From positions 806,001-870,000 of the forward strand of contig OY969772.1 in the NCBI GenBank assembly GCA_963702935.1: DNA of 64,000 nt, written 5' to 3'. The position numbers and the translations under genes are program-made. The notes under the pieces are model-generated. The model saw nothing but the letters and a program-made list of their open reading frames with translations, was not told the origin of the DNA and made no database searches. Below, piece after piece: positions 1-8,012 of the stretch (position 1 is its first letter; the number at the start of each line of letters is the position of its first letter). The stretch comes from DAOTWA01 sp963702935 (GTDB lineage Bacteria; Chloroflexota; Anaerolineae; Anaerolineales; Anaerolineaceae).

Positions 1-235
1 TGGATCGCGTACTTTCCTGATCGCCCCTCCCCATCGCTGAAATGTTTCTCCCCCACACACTGGGCATCGTTTCGGACGACTTGTTTCACAAACCTTGACT
101 TCTGGTAAATGTAAAGTGACAATTGACATCGCAAGCTCCGGTAAATTGTTGGCCTAAGTAACTACCAATTTAACCTGGGCTTGCTCTTTTTTCAAGACCT
201 ACCAGTTTTGGGACGAACACTTTTCCGGGCCGCGC
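1..235. other. Left-edge intergenic region, no gene seen
   Basis: No convincing coding frame, tRNA or terminator is visible. A TTGACT (95-100) and a TTGACA (123-128) occur but neither has a good -10 box at 16-18 nt, so no promoter is called. Confidence 0.4.
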
Positions 236-1192
236 TCACGGGGCTTTTTGGATCACGCCCACGTATACCGAGCCGGTGGTGGCCGAGACCCCCGGCGCCC
301 AGGCTTCTCCCGGCATTCTCCAGCCGCAGGTCTCGAAGGCCAGCAGGGGCCGGTCGGGGTCGGCCCAATCCGCCGCGGAAGGCAGGCTGGCCGTCGCCAG
401 GCTCAACGCCTCCGGCAGGGGCAGGCTGAAATACTCCTCGATAAGGTTGGCCGGGACGCGCACGGCGGCTGCCAGGCGCCCTTTCACCACATGATCTCCC
501 TGCTGGATGGTCACATCTGCGCCATGCAGAGCGTTCAAATTGGCCTGCACGCGCTCCAGGGTAAAGCCGGCCGTGTCGAAGCCGGTGCCCTCCACGGCGT
601 TGCGATACGCCTGGCCCTCGCCGCCCACCCCCGAATGGATCGTGGCGAAGGTCACCTCGCCCCCGGCTGAGGCCCGGTACGCGCCGATACAGGCGTGGCC
701 GTCGCCGAAAATGCACGTCTTTCCGGGGAGGAATGCGATCACCAGCGGACGCCCGTGGTTGACGCTTTCGTCACGCGGAAAGATCTCGATGCGCACCTGC
801 CCGGCGGAGCTGGCAAAATCAATGTCGTAGAAGCGCAGGGTCAGAGCCGGGGCAGGAGTAGCAGCGGGAACAGGCGTGCTTTCAGGGGTAGGCGTGGGGT
901 GCAACGGCAGAAAGGGCGTGGCGGTCGCCTGGAGCGGCGCGCTCGCCAGGAGCGTGGCCGCCGTTGGGGCCGGTGGGGCCGGCTCCGCGGGCAGGTGGGA
1001 GGCAGCCAACATCCAGCCCGCCAGGATACCTCCGGTGAAGAACCACATTCCCAGCGCCAGGCCCAACCAGATCCTCCAGGGCCGGCTCAGGCGCAAGCTC
1101 AAACGCCTGGAGAGCCTGTGGCGCGCGTAGGGAAACACCCAGCGGTATTTGAAAGGAAACCCCGGCCTGGGGCCGCCAGAGGTCATGCTCAC
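236..1192 (-). CDS. Membrane-anchored sortase-like protein (tentative)
   Basis: A 318-residue protein with a basic N-terminus, one membrane segment (about residues 41-64), a Pro/Ala/Thr linker (about 66-115) and a C-terminal globular domain predicted outside the cell. The domain has a histidine after a beta-like strand (TFATIHSG, H186), a strand-like GADVTIQQGD stretch and a cysteine followed closely by arginine (FETCGWR, C289 and R292). This His...Cys..Arg order in an extracytoplasmic domain behind an N-terminal anchor is how class D/E/F sortases are built. The His-Cys spacing (about 103) is longer than usual, so the assignment is tentative. The gene lies 19 bp downstream of the gene at 1212-1904, whose product has an LPNTP-TM-basic tail that could be its substrate. 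The start is GTG 1192 or ATG 1186; neither has a strong ribosome site. It could instead be an unrelated secreted protein. Confidence 0.6.
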   Translation of the reverse strand: MSMTSGGPRPGFPFKYRWVFPYARHRLSRRLSLRLSRPWRIWLGLALGMWFFTGGILAGWMLAASHLPAEPAPPAPTAATLLASAPLQATATPFLPLHPTPTPESTPVPAATPAPALTLRFYDIDFASSAGQVRIEIFPRDESVNHGRPLVIAFLPGKTCIFGDGHACIGAYRASAGGEVTFATIHSGVGGEGQAYRNAVEGTGFDTAGFTLERVQANLNALHGADVTIQQGDHVVKGRLAAAVRVPANLIEEYFSLPLPEALSLATASLPSAADWADPDRPLLAFETCGWRMPGEAWAPGVSATTGSVYVGVIQKAP

Positions 1193-1211
1193 CAGAAGGC
1201 AGGCCCGCCGC

Positions 1212-1904
1212 TCAATGCCGCTTCACCCGGCCCGCCAGGGCAACCCCGGCGAAGGCCACCAGCAGAATGCCCCAACCAGCCACCGCCAGTTGCCCGATGG
1301 CCTCCAGGTTACCCTGCCCGCCCGGCCGGGTGCGTGGGGTGGACGTGGCGGTGACGCCGGCCGGGGTGTTGGGCAGGGGGGTGGCCGTGGAGGTAGCCGT
1401 GGAAGTAGCCATAGCGGTGGCCATAGAGGTGGCCGTGGGAGTGAATGTGGGCGTAAGCGTGGAGGTTAAAGTCGGCGGCGGCGTGAAAGTGAGGGTGGGC
1501 GTGAACGTCAGCGTGGGCGCAGGCGCCGGAAGCGGGGTGGCCAGCACCGCCAGCTCACGCAGGTTCTGCGCCTCGTCTCCACACCAATAAGTAGTCTCAT
1601 CGATTTGTGAACAGATCGTGCCGATGACCGGGGCGGGGAGATCGGGCTGGATGCAATAGGTGCGCAAGCGCCAGCCGTCGCCGGTGCACAGCTCGAACTG
1701 CTGGCGGAGGCCTACCCCGGGCACTTCCCCCAGGCCGAGGTCGGCGCACACTTCCCAGCCATAGATCGGCTGCTGGGCCAGAATACCCAGCGCCTTGGGC
1801 TGCTGGTCTGCTTGCGCCGGTGCAGACAGCGCCTGGCCCACCAGCACGCCGGCTGCGGCCAGCACCACCACGCCTGCTATCAGAAGAAGAGTCAGCCTTT
1901 TCAT
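1212..1904 (-). CDS. Secreted Thr/Pro-rich protein with C-terminal anchor, possible sortase substrate
   Basis: About 230 residues. An N-terminal signal peptide (MKRLTLLLIAGVVVLAAAG..) is followed by a Cys-containing globular part (about 25-120; six or more cysteines, so probable disulfides). Then comes a long TLTFTPT/ATSTAT low-complexity stalk, an LPNTP motif near residue 177, a hydrophobic segment (about 205-226) and the basic tail RVKRH. LPxT-type motif, membrane segment and positive tail is the order of a cell-wall sorting signal, although LPNTP differs from the usual LPxTG/LPNTA and the motif-TM gap is somewhat long. It is the first gene of a likely two-gene operon with the sortase-like gene downstream. 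The ATG at 1904 is preferred over 1913 because it begins the signal peptide. The function of the globular part is not recognised. Confidence 0.75.
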   Translation of the reverse strand: MKRLTLLLIAGVVVLAAAGVLVGQALSAPAQADQQPKALGILAQQPIYGWEVCADLGLGEVPGVGLRQQFELCTGDGWRLRTYCIQPDLPAPVIGTICSQIDETTYWCGDEAQNLRELAVLATPLPAPAPTLTFTPTLTFTPPPTLTSTLTPTFTPTATSMATAMATSTATSTATPLPNTPAGVTATSTPRTRPGGQGNLEAIGQLAVAGWGILLVAFAGVALAGRVKRH

Positions 1905-1946
1905 GCATCCCATCCTTGAGGCTGTCCAAAAAGAACGAAATCTCAG

Positions 1947-2009
1947 CGTAGGTCGGGATTCACATCCCGACGCCCTTACCTTCGCGGCGGCTTAGAAAGC
2001 CGCCCTACG
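1947..2009. repeat. Double-hairpin palindromic repeat (CGTAGG...CCTACG)
   Basis: Two adjacent hairpins, GTCGGGATTCACATCCCGAC and GGCGGCTTAGAAAGCCGCC, bounded by GTAGG and CCTAC. The same design occurs at 15055-15128 and, as single hairpins, at 52029-52059 and 52200-52231. It lies downstream of nothing and upstream of the 1904 gene, in non-coding DNA. Confidence 0.8.
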
Positions 2010-2126
2010 TCTTTTTAGACGGCCCCGGCAATAGATTGGCGCCAGGTAGCAGTGTGGACAGGATGCGGCGCGATCAAAGAAGGGGGAGCACGAATCGTGC
2101 CAACCGGCGAACGGGAATAGACGAGA

Positions 2127-2615
2127 TTATTTGAGCTCCGCCATCCGGACGGTGAATTCGTCCCGCAGGCCCTCTACGTCCAGGTACTGCGGGTAGATTC
2201 CCTCGATTTGCCCTAACAGCTCCAGGTAGCGTTCGCAGATGGTGACCGCTTCCGCGAGGTTGCCATTCTGCAGCGAGAGGGCCACCAGGCGGCGGTAAGC
2301 GGCCGGCTCGGGGTCCTTGGCGTTGATGTTGTGCTCGTACTGCTCGATGGCGCGCGCCTGGTTGCCCGTGGCTTCGAAGGCGCTGGCCAGCTCGATGCGC
2401 GAATGGAAAGTATTATCGATCTCGTTGGCGCGGGTATGCATAGCGATGATCCAATCCGCATTTTCGCCGAACAGCTCTCGCACGGATTGTTCGTAGTCTT
2501 CCGGGCCGGCCAAATCTTTCATCAGATCCTGGGTCTGCTGGTTGACGAACAAGCGGAAGCGCACGAGCTGGATGCCGGGTGGGTCGACTGGGCGGGTGTA
2601 GTCTTTTAGAGGCAT
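2127..2615 (-). CDS. Small TPR-containing protein
   Basis: 162 residues, soluble. Helical repeats in the second half (ELASAFEATGNQARAIEQYE, then AAYRRLVALSLQNGNLAEAV) match the tetratricopeptide pattern, so a protein-protein interaction role is likely. The N-terminal 60 residues match nothing I recognise. A good ribosome site (AGGAG, 8 nt before ATG 2615) supports the start. A TATAAT (minus strand, 2639-2644) lies just upstream. It is divergent from the isochorismatase-family gene, with their promoters in the shared 126-bp gap. Confidence 0.8.
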   Translation of the reverse strand: MPLKDYTRPVDPPGIQLVRFRLFVNQQTQDLMKDLAGPEDYEQSVRELFGENADWIIAMHTRANEIDNTFHSRIELASAFEATGNQARAIEQYEHNINAKDPEPAAYRRLVALSLQNGNLAEAVTICERYLELLGQIEGIYPQYLDVEGLRDEFTVRMAELK

Positions 2616-2678
2616 GAGGCTTCTCCTGAATTGAAGCTATTATAGACCAAGAGGCTCCCAAATGAAATCGCGCCTCGA

Positions 2679-2707
2679 TTGCACAATCCCTGGTAACTGG
2701 TTATACT
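2679..2707 (+). promoter_or_regulatory. Sigma-70 type promoter for the 2742 gene
   Basis: TTGCAC (2679-2684), 17-nt spacer, TATACT (2702-2707), 35 nt before the ATG. An AAGGAG ribosome site follows. Confidence 0.6.
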
Positions 2708-2741
2708 TGCCCGAAAGTCTTCTTGAGAATAAGGAGCTGTT

Positions 2742-3452
2742 ATGTCTGTAAATCTTCTGGCCTCTGAAGCGCAACCTTTCCTGGATTATCTCGCGGATTG
2801 GCTGGGCGGCCTGCGCGCGCTGACCTTGTCCCAGGCCATCCCCGACCCCGCCCGCACGGCGATCCTTTCGGTAGATCTGATCAACGGCTTCTGCTACGAG
2901 GGGCCCCTCTCCAGCCCGCGCGTGGCCGCCCTGGTCTCGCCGGCTGCCGATCTTTTTCAGCGCGCCTGGGAGCGCGGCGTGCGCCACATCCTGCTCAGCC
3001 AGGATACCCACGACCCGGCGGCCATCGAGTTTGGGGCCTACCCGCCGCACGCCGTCGCCGGCAGCCACGAATCGGATACGGTGGAGGCACTCAAAGAGCT
3101 GCCCTTCTACAAGGAAATGCTCGTGCTGCCCAAGAACTCGATCAGCATCGGGCTGAACACCGGCCTGCCAGATTGGCTCGCATCTTTCCCCCAGGTCGAC
3201 AATTTCATCGTGGTCGGCGACTGCACTGACCTGTGCATCTATCAAGGCGCCATGCACCTCTTGCTGGACGCCAACTCGCGCCAGATACAGCGGCGGGTGA
3301 TCGTCCCGGCCAATTGCGTGGAGACTTACGACCTGCCCGTAGCGGCTGCCGGGCAAAGCGGCGCCTTCCCCCATCCGGGCGATTTGATGCACGCGGTCTT
3401 CCTCTACCACATGGCGCTGAACGGCGTCGAAGTGGTCAAAGAGATCCGCTGA
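2742..3452 (+). CDS. Isochorismatase-family cysteine hydrolase (nicotinamidase-like)
   Basis: 236 residues, cytoplasmic. The core contains the family triad: an Asp after a hydrophobic strand (ILSVDLINGFC), a Lys in VLPKNSI and the nucleophilic Cys in VVGDCTDLCIYQ. The sequence GAYPPHAVAGSHES resembles the metal/substrate loop (HCv.GT) of nicotinamidases. Members hydrolyse amides such as nicotinamide (giving nicotinate for NAD recycling) or related substrates; the true substrate cannot be told from sequence. Start ATG 2742 follows AAGGAG with good spacing and a recognisable promoter. It is convergent with the GGDEF pseudogene 3 bp downstream, with no terminator between them. Confidence 0.85.
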   Translation: MSVNLLASEAQPFLDYLADWLGGLRALTLSQAIPDPARTAILSVDLINGFCYEGPLSSPRVAALVSPAADLFQRAWERGVRHILLSQDTHDPAAIEFGAYPPHAVAGSHESDTVEALKELPFYKEMLVLPKNSISIGLNTGLPDWLASFPQVDNFIVVGDCTDLCIYQGAMHLLLDANSRQIQRRVIVPANCVETYDLPVAAAGQSGAFPHPGDLMHAVFLYHMALNGVEVVKEIR

Positions 3453-3455
3453 CCC

Positions 3456-5373
3456 TTACTCGCCCAGGTGGTCGGTGGTCGAGCGCTTGCCGCGCTTGGT
3501 GCGCTTGACCTGGTACATGGCATTATCCGCCATGCGCAGCACCCGGCGCAGCTTCTGGCTGTCTTCGGCGGTCGCCGCTCCCAGGGAAAGCGAGAGTGGA
3601 ATCTCCGCTTCGCCCACCCGGCGGATGGCCAGCATATTCTGGATGCGCTCCAGCACCCCCTCCGCGGCGGAGGTATCCGCCTCGGGCAGCACGATGCAGA
3701 ACTCATCGCCGCCGATGCGCGCCACGACGTCCTCCGCCCGGCAGGCGTTGCGCAGAATCTCCGCCGCGTGGCGCAGCAGCTTGTCGCCGGCGGAATGGCC
3801 CTGGGTATCGTTGGTATCCTTCAACCCGTCCACGTCTGCGATAATCAAGCTGACCGGGAAGAGACGGCTGCCTTCCAGGCGGTTGAGCTCTTCTTCGAAA
3901 TAGCCACGGTTGTACAGGCCGGTAAGGATGTCGTGCGAGCTCATGTATCGCAGATCCTCTTCGGCGCGGCGCTGCTCGGTGATATCGTGGAAGCTCCACA
4001 CCCTGCCGACGCGCTTCTCCCCGATGCGTTGCGGGCGAGAATAACGCTCGAAGACGTGCCCGTCTTTCAGCTCCAGCACGTCGTAGCTTTCCGCCTCCGG
4101 GTAAGCGTTCAGCTTATCCATGAGCATGTAAAAGGTGTCGGGGTGGACGAGCTGGTGGACGAAGCTGTCCAGAGCGGGCTGCTCGCTGGCCCCTTGCAGC
4201 ATCGTGGGGGAAGCTTCAACATTTCCACCAGACGGCGGTTCACGCGCACGATCTCGCCCTGTTCATCCATCACCAGAATCCCGTCGGCGGCGGCGTCCAG
4301 TGTGGCCACCAGCAGCTCGTTCGATTGCAGCCCCTCGAGCTCGACTTTCTTGCGCTCGGTAACGTCCCGCAGCACCATCACCCGCCCGGAAAGCTTGCCC
4401 CGGCTGTAGAGCGGAGAGATACTCAGATCGATGTAGCGTCGCCCGCTGCCACTCCCCATGGCGATTTCGCCCTGGGCCTGGTAAACGTTAAAGGTAACGC
4501 TCCACGATGTCTGGGTAAGCGATCAGGACGCTCTCCATGCGCTTGCCGATCATCTTGTCGACCGGCTCACCCACCATGCCCCCTGCCACGAGGTTGGCGT
4601 CCACAATGTGGTTCTGATTGTTCAAGACGACCACGCCGTCCGTGAGATTTTCGAGCACCACGGTGCGCGCCACCGGCGCGATATTCATCAAGCGGAAGCG
4701 GAATATGCCCCAGGCGATCAGGATGCCGGTGAGGTTAAAAGCGATGGGAAGTCGGGTCCAGGGAGAGGGAAGGGATGATTCGCAGGATATACACGATGTT
4801 CGCCAGCCATGGCAGCAGCACGGCGACCAGGACGAGGGCGATCTGCGAGGTGTACCAGCGCGAAGTGGTCGAAAGGGTCTGGAAGAGATAAAAAGAGCCG
4901 ACGAACAGCAGGCTATAGGAATAGATCGTGTACAGCCAGAACCACGGCCCGTAGACATTTTCCAAAACAGGAAAAGCCCCGCTGGGGTCTACGTAGAATT
5001 CTGCGCGCAGCAAAGGGCTCTTCAGCCCGGCCAGGAGCAGTGTCACCACCGGCACGAAGAGGAGCAACACCAGGTTGCGCCGGGTCAGCAAGCGCTCGTG
5101 GTTGCTGTATTCCAGCGCAAAGGTCACCCAGGCCACCGGCAGCGCCACGATCCCAATGTATTCGAGATTGGACCAGAAGATCTTTTCGGGCAGGAACGTA
5201 CTGCCGGTCTCCAGGAGATAGGTGATAGACCAGAACGCAGTCGCCGTCAGGATCACGACGAAGGAAGTTGCCCCTGGTGTAGTGCGCCTCTGCCACATCA
5301 ATGTTGCCAAAACGATTGATAGTACAGCCGAGACTACTAATGGAAGGATGTACGGCGTGTACACCCAATGCAT
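3456..5373 (-). pseudogene. Multi-PAS diguanylate cyclase (GGDEF), split by three frameshifts
   Basis: Four consecutive minus-strand reading frames together encode one protein. It has an N-terminal block of seven or so membrane helices (5373 to about 4740, like the 7TM sensor of some histidine kinases), a first PAS domain (TDGVVVLNNQNHIVDAN), a second PAS (LDAAADGILVMDEQGEIVRV), a third PAS with PAC-like end (RVWSFHDITEQRRAEED) and a GGDEF domain (SHDILTGLYNRGYFEEEL, then RIGGDEFC). The intact form would make c-di-GMP in response to a membrane or cytosolic signal. The frame breaks lie near 4750-4770, near 4485-4492 and at the CCCCC run near 4206-4210. Coding character is preserved on both sides of each break, so this is either sequencing error or very recent inactivation. 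An HD-GYP protein that could degrade the same messenger is encoded at 8013-10544. Confidence 0.85.
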
Positions 5374-5556
5374 CTTCTCCTCCCCTATAGCTTCATGCTG
5401 TAATTAGGCAACTTGGTTTCTCGATTAAGAGGAGTGCTTCTTATTGATAGCCCAAGTGTACCTGAAATAGCCTATAAAAGCAATTCATTAGAGGCATGAT
5501 TATTTTGCTCCTGCCCCTGGGCCAGTTTACAGTCTTGTTAGGAAATCAGAGGATCG

Positions 5557-5585
5557 TTGTCTTTTTTGCAAATTAAAGCTATAGT
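5557..5585 (+). promoter_or_regulatory. Sigma-70 type promoter for the 5627 gene
   Basis: TTGTCT (5557-5562), 17-nt spacer, TATAGT (5580-5585). A start site near 5592 would leave a short leader with GGAG before ATG 5627. Confidence 0.5.
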
Positions 5586-5626
5586 ATTGTAACCGACACC
5601 CGAAAACCATGCATGGAGCTCTCTCA

Positions 5627-7723
5627 ATGACGAACACCCCTCCTGACGAGATCAAACAGGCGGTCGAGCACCTCAACGCGGGGCGAATCAGCGATGCCCG
5701 TCAGATCCTGACACGTTTTATCCAACAAAATCCCACCTCGGAATACGGCTGGTATCTGATGAGCTTTGTGGTCTCAGACGCCGGCCAACAGATCGATTGT
5801 TTGCGGCGCGTCTTGCGGCTCAACCCCGCTCACCCTCAGGCGCAAGCGCGGATGAATAAGATCAAGTCTAGCCTGTACGGGATCGAGCCGCCCCCCGAAA
5901 AGCCCTCGCCGCCCCCTGTGCAGGCGCCCATACCGGGCTGGTCGGGTGAGGCCGCACCGCCGGCGCGCGCAGAGGACAGCCGGTCGAAAGGGAACGAGGC
6001 CGGACTGGGGGCCTACGTCGTGCCGGGTTGGTCAGACCAAAAGCCTGCCCCTGCCACGCCGCCCTTCGTGGCGTCTTCCGAGGAAGACGCCGGCGCCATC
6101 CCCGGCTTCCACCCGGCGCCTTCCGAGCCTGTTTCCCCTTTCCGCCAGCCGCCCCCGGCCGGGCCGGACTCTGCCCCACCCAGGCCCCCCGCCGGCTCTA
6201 ACCCGCCGCCCGGCGATGCGCTGGCCGAATTGCGTGGGACGGCCGCGAAGAGCGCCCGCCAGCCGGGAAAAGAGGATCCGCGCAACAACCGGCGGGGTAC
6301 GTGGGTCGCCATCACGATCGTATCCATCCTGGTGCTCCTGATGCTCGCCGGCCTGACCTGGGCTTACATTCAATTCACCACCCCGCCGGCCGCGAGCGTG
6401 GACCCGGGCAGTTCGCCAACGCCCGTTGCCGGGCTGGCTGCTTTCCCCACTCCGTCCACAGTCACCCCCCAGCCCAGCCCGACGCCCAGGGCCACCTGGA
6501 CGGCCACCCCCACCGCCACCTACATGCCGCTCAACCCCACCTTGATGGCCCAGATGGACACTATCCAGCGTGAGGTCTCCGATTTACGCGGGCTGCCGAT
6601 CAAGACCCAGGTGCCCAGCTATATCGTTTCCATAGGCCGGGCCGAAGACATGCTCAAGGCCGAGGTGATCGACGATGATTACCTGCTGGCGCTGAAGAAC
6701 CAGCAACACGCCTTGACCGCCCTGGGGATGATCAAGCCCACCTATGATATGGTCAATCTGGCCCTGAATCACCTGGTGGATAATATCGGCGGCTTCTACA
6801 TGAACAAGACCAAGGACATTTTCGTCATCGGTATCCGTTTTAGCGGCATCGAGCACTTCGTCTATTCGCACGAATTCGACCACGCTCTGGTGGATCAGAC
6901 CTTCAACTTCTCGAAGATGGAAGATCCCGCCGTTTGCGGCCAGGACGCGCAACGCTGCGAGGCCGTGAATGCGCTGATCGAGGGAGACGCCACCTTCCTG
7001 ATGAACCAATGGTGGAAGCAATACGCCAGCCCGCAGGATTACCGCGACATCGCTTTCTACACGCCGCCCCTGCTGGCAGTTCCCGATGACTTTTCTCCTC
7101 CCTTCCTGGAAAAGGAAGTCGCTTTCACGTACGATTACGGGCTTAAATTCGTCACCTACCTCTACGAGCGCGGCAACTGGGCCAGAGTCAACCAGGCCTA
7201 CGCCAGCCCGCCGGCCAGCACGGAGCAGATCCTTCACCCGGAGAAATACATCACCGGGGAAGAGCCTATTCCGGTCGCCGACCCCGTGCTGGCGACGACC
7301 CTGGGCGATAGCTGGGTGCCTATCGAAAGCAGCACGCTTGGCGAGTTCGACACCTACCTGCTGCTGGGCTACGGGGCCGACCTCAACGCACAGATCGCCG
7401 ACGAGACGGCCGCCGCCGCGGCTCAAGGCTGGGGCGGCGACCACTACCAGGTATACTACAACGCTTCGACCGATTCTACTTCCCTGGCGGCGCACTGGGT
7501 GTGGGATTCGCAAGGCGACGCCGACCAGTTCCTCAAGGCGATGAGCACACACCTCACCGAGCTGTATCGCGGCAACCGCATCGAGGAAGCCAACGCGAGC
7601 TGCTGGCAGGTCAATTCCCAGACGAGCTGCCTCTTCTCCGCCCCGCGCCAGACCCTCTGGCTGGTCGGCCCAGACTTGAGCACGGTCGAGGCCATGCGGG
7701 CCCAGTTCACCGATTTAAAATAA
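5627..7723 (+). CDS. TPR - transmembrane - HExxH metallopeptidase-like protein
   Basis: About 698 residues. A TPR-like helical pair (residues 1-75; EIKQAVEHLNAGRISDARQI) is followed by a long Pro-rich linker, a single membrane helix (about 225-248; WVAITIVSILVLLMLAG), a Thr/Pro stalk and an external domain. That domain has HEFDH (H415-E416..H419) and, 32 residues on, EGDA (E452). HExxH plus a downstream EGDA glutamate is the zinc-binding layout of gluzincin-type peptidases, which suggests a membrane-tethered zinc protease facing outward with cytoplasmic TPRs. Its substrate is unknown. The start is placed at ATG 5627 (GGAG 8 nt upstream) rather than 5609. A strong terminator follows at 7741. 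The C-terminal part (YYNASTDSTSLAAHWVWDS...) looks like a separate beta-rich module. Confidence 0.8.
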   Translation: MTNTPPDEIKQAVEHLNAGRISDARQILTRFIQQNPTSEYGWYLMSFVVSDAGQQIDCLRRVLRLNPAHPQAQARMNKIKSSLYGIEPPPEKPSPPPVQAPIPGWSGEAAPPARAEDSRSKGNEAGLGAYVVPGWSDQKPAPATPPFVASSEEDAGAIPGFHPAPSEPVSPFRQPPPAGPDSAPPRPPAGSNPPPGDALAELRGTAAKSARQPGKEDPRNNRRGTWVAITIVSILVLLMLAGLTWAYIQFTTPPAASVDPGSSPTPVAGLAAFPTPSTVTPQPSPTPRATWTATPTATYMPLNPTLMAQMDTIQREVSDLRGLPIKTQVPSYIVSIGRAEDMLKAEVIDDDYLLALKNQQHALTALGMIKPTYDMVNLALNHLVDNIGGFYMNKTKDIFVIGIRFSGIEHFVYSHEFDHALVDQTFNFSKMEDPAVCGQDAQRCEAVNALIEGDATFLMNQWWKQYASPQDYRDIAFYTPPLLAVPDDFSPPFLEKEVAFTYDYGLKFVTYLYERGNWARVNQAYASPPASTEQILHPEKYITGEEPIPVADPVLATTLGDSWVPIESSTLGEFDTYLLLGYGADLNAQIADETAAAAAQGWGGDHYQVYYNASTDSTSLAAHWVWDSQGDADQFLKAMSTHLTELYRGNRIEEANASCWQVNSQTSCLFSAPRQTLWLVGPDLSTVEAMRAQFTDLK

Positions 7724-7740
7724 GCAGGAGGTTGGCCATC

Positions 7741-7782
7741 AAGCTGCCCGGACCCTTCTCGACGGCCTCGGGCAGCTTTTTT
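7741..7782 (+). terminator. Rho-independent terminator
   Basis: Stem AGCTGCCCG / CGGGCAGCT around an 18-nt loop, then TTTTTT. It lies 18 nt after the stop of the metallopeptidase gene. Confidence 0.9.
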
Positions 7783-8012
7783 GATTCGAAAACACTCGGA
7801 GACCATGATCTGGTACAAATAATGCATCTGCATACCACGGCACAGAGCGCATCTATAAACTTCGCAGCAGGCGCCATTTTTACCGGTTGTTCCGGCCCCC
7901 AAGGTATTCATATTTCCTCCGAAAGAAGGGCCATTGCGTATTCGCCTGATGCGAGGGGCATTGCAGGTTGCGGCTCCCAACGCAGTCCTCACTACAGACG
8001 AAAGGCCAATCC

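Noticed and set aside
95..151. Promoter at the left edge (TTGACT / TTGACA)
   Set aside because: No matching -10 box at suitable spacing and no gene on the plus strand to serve.
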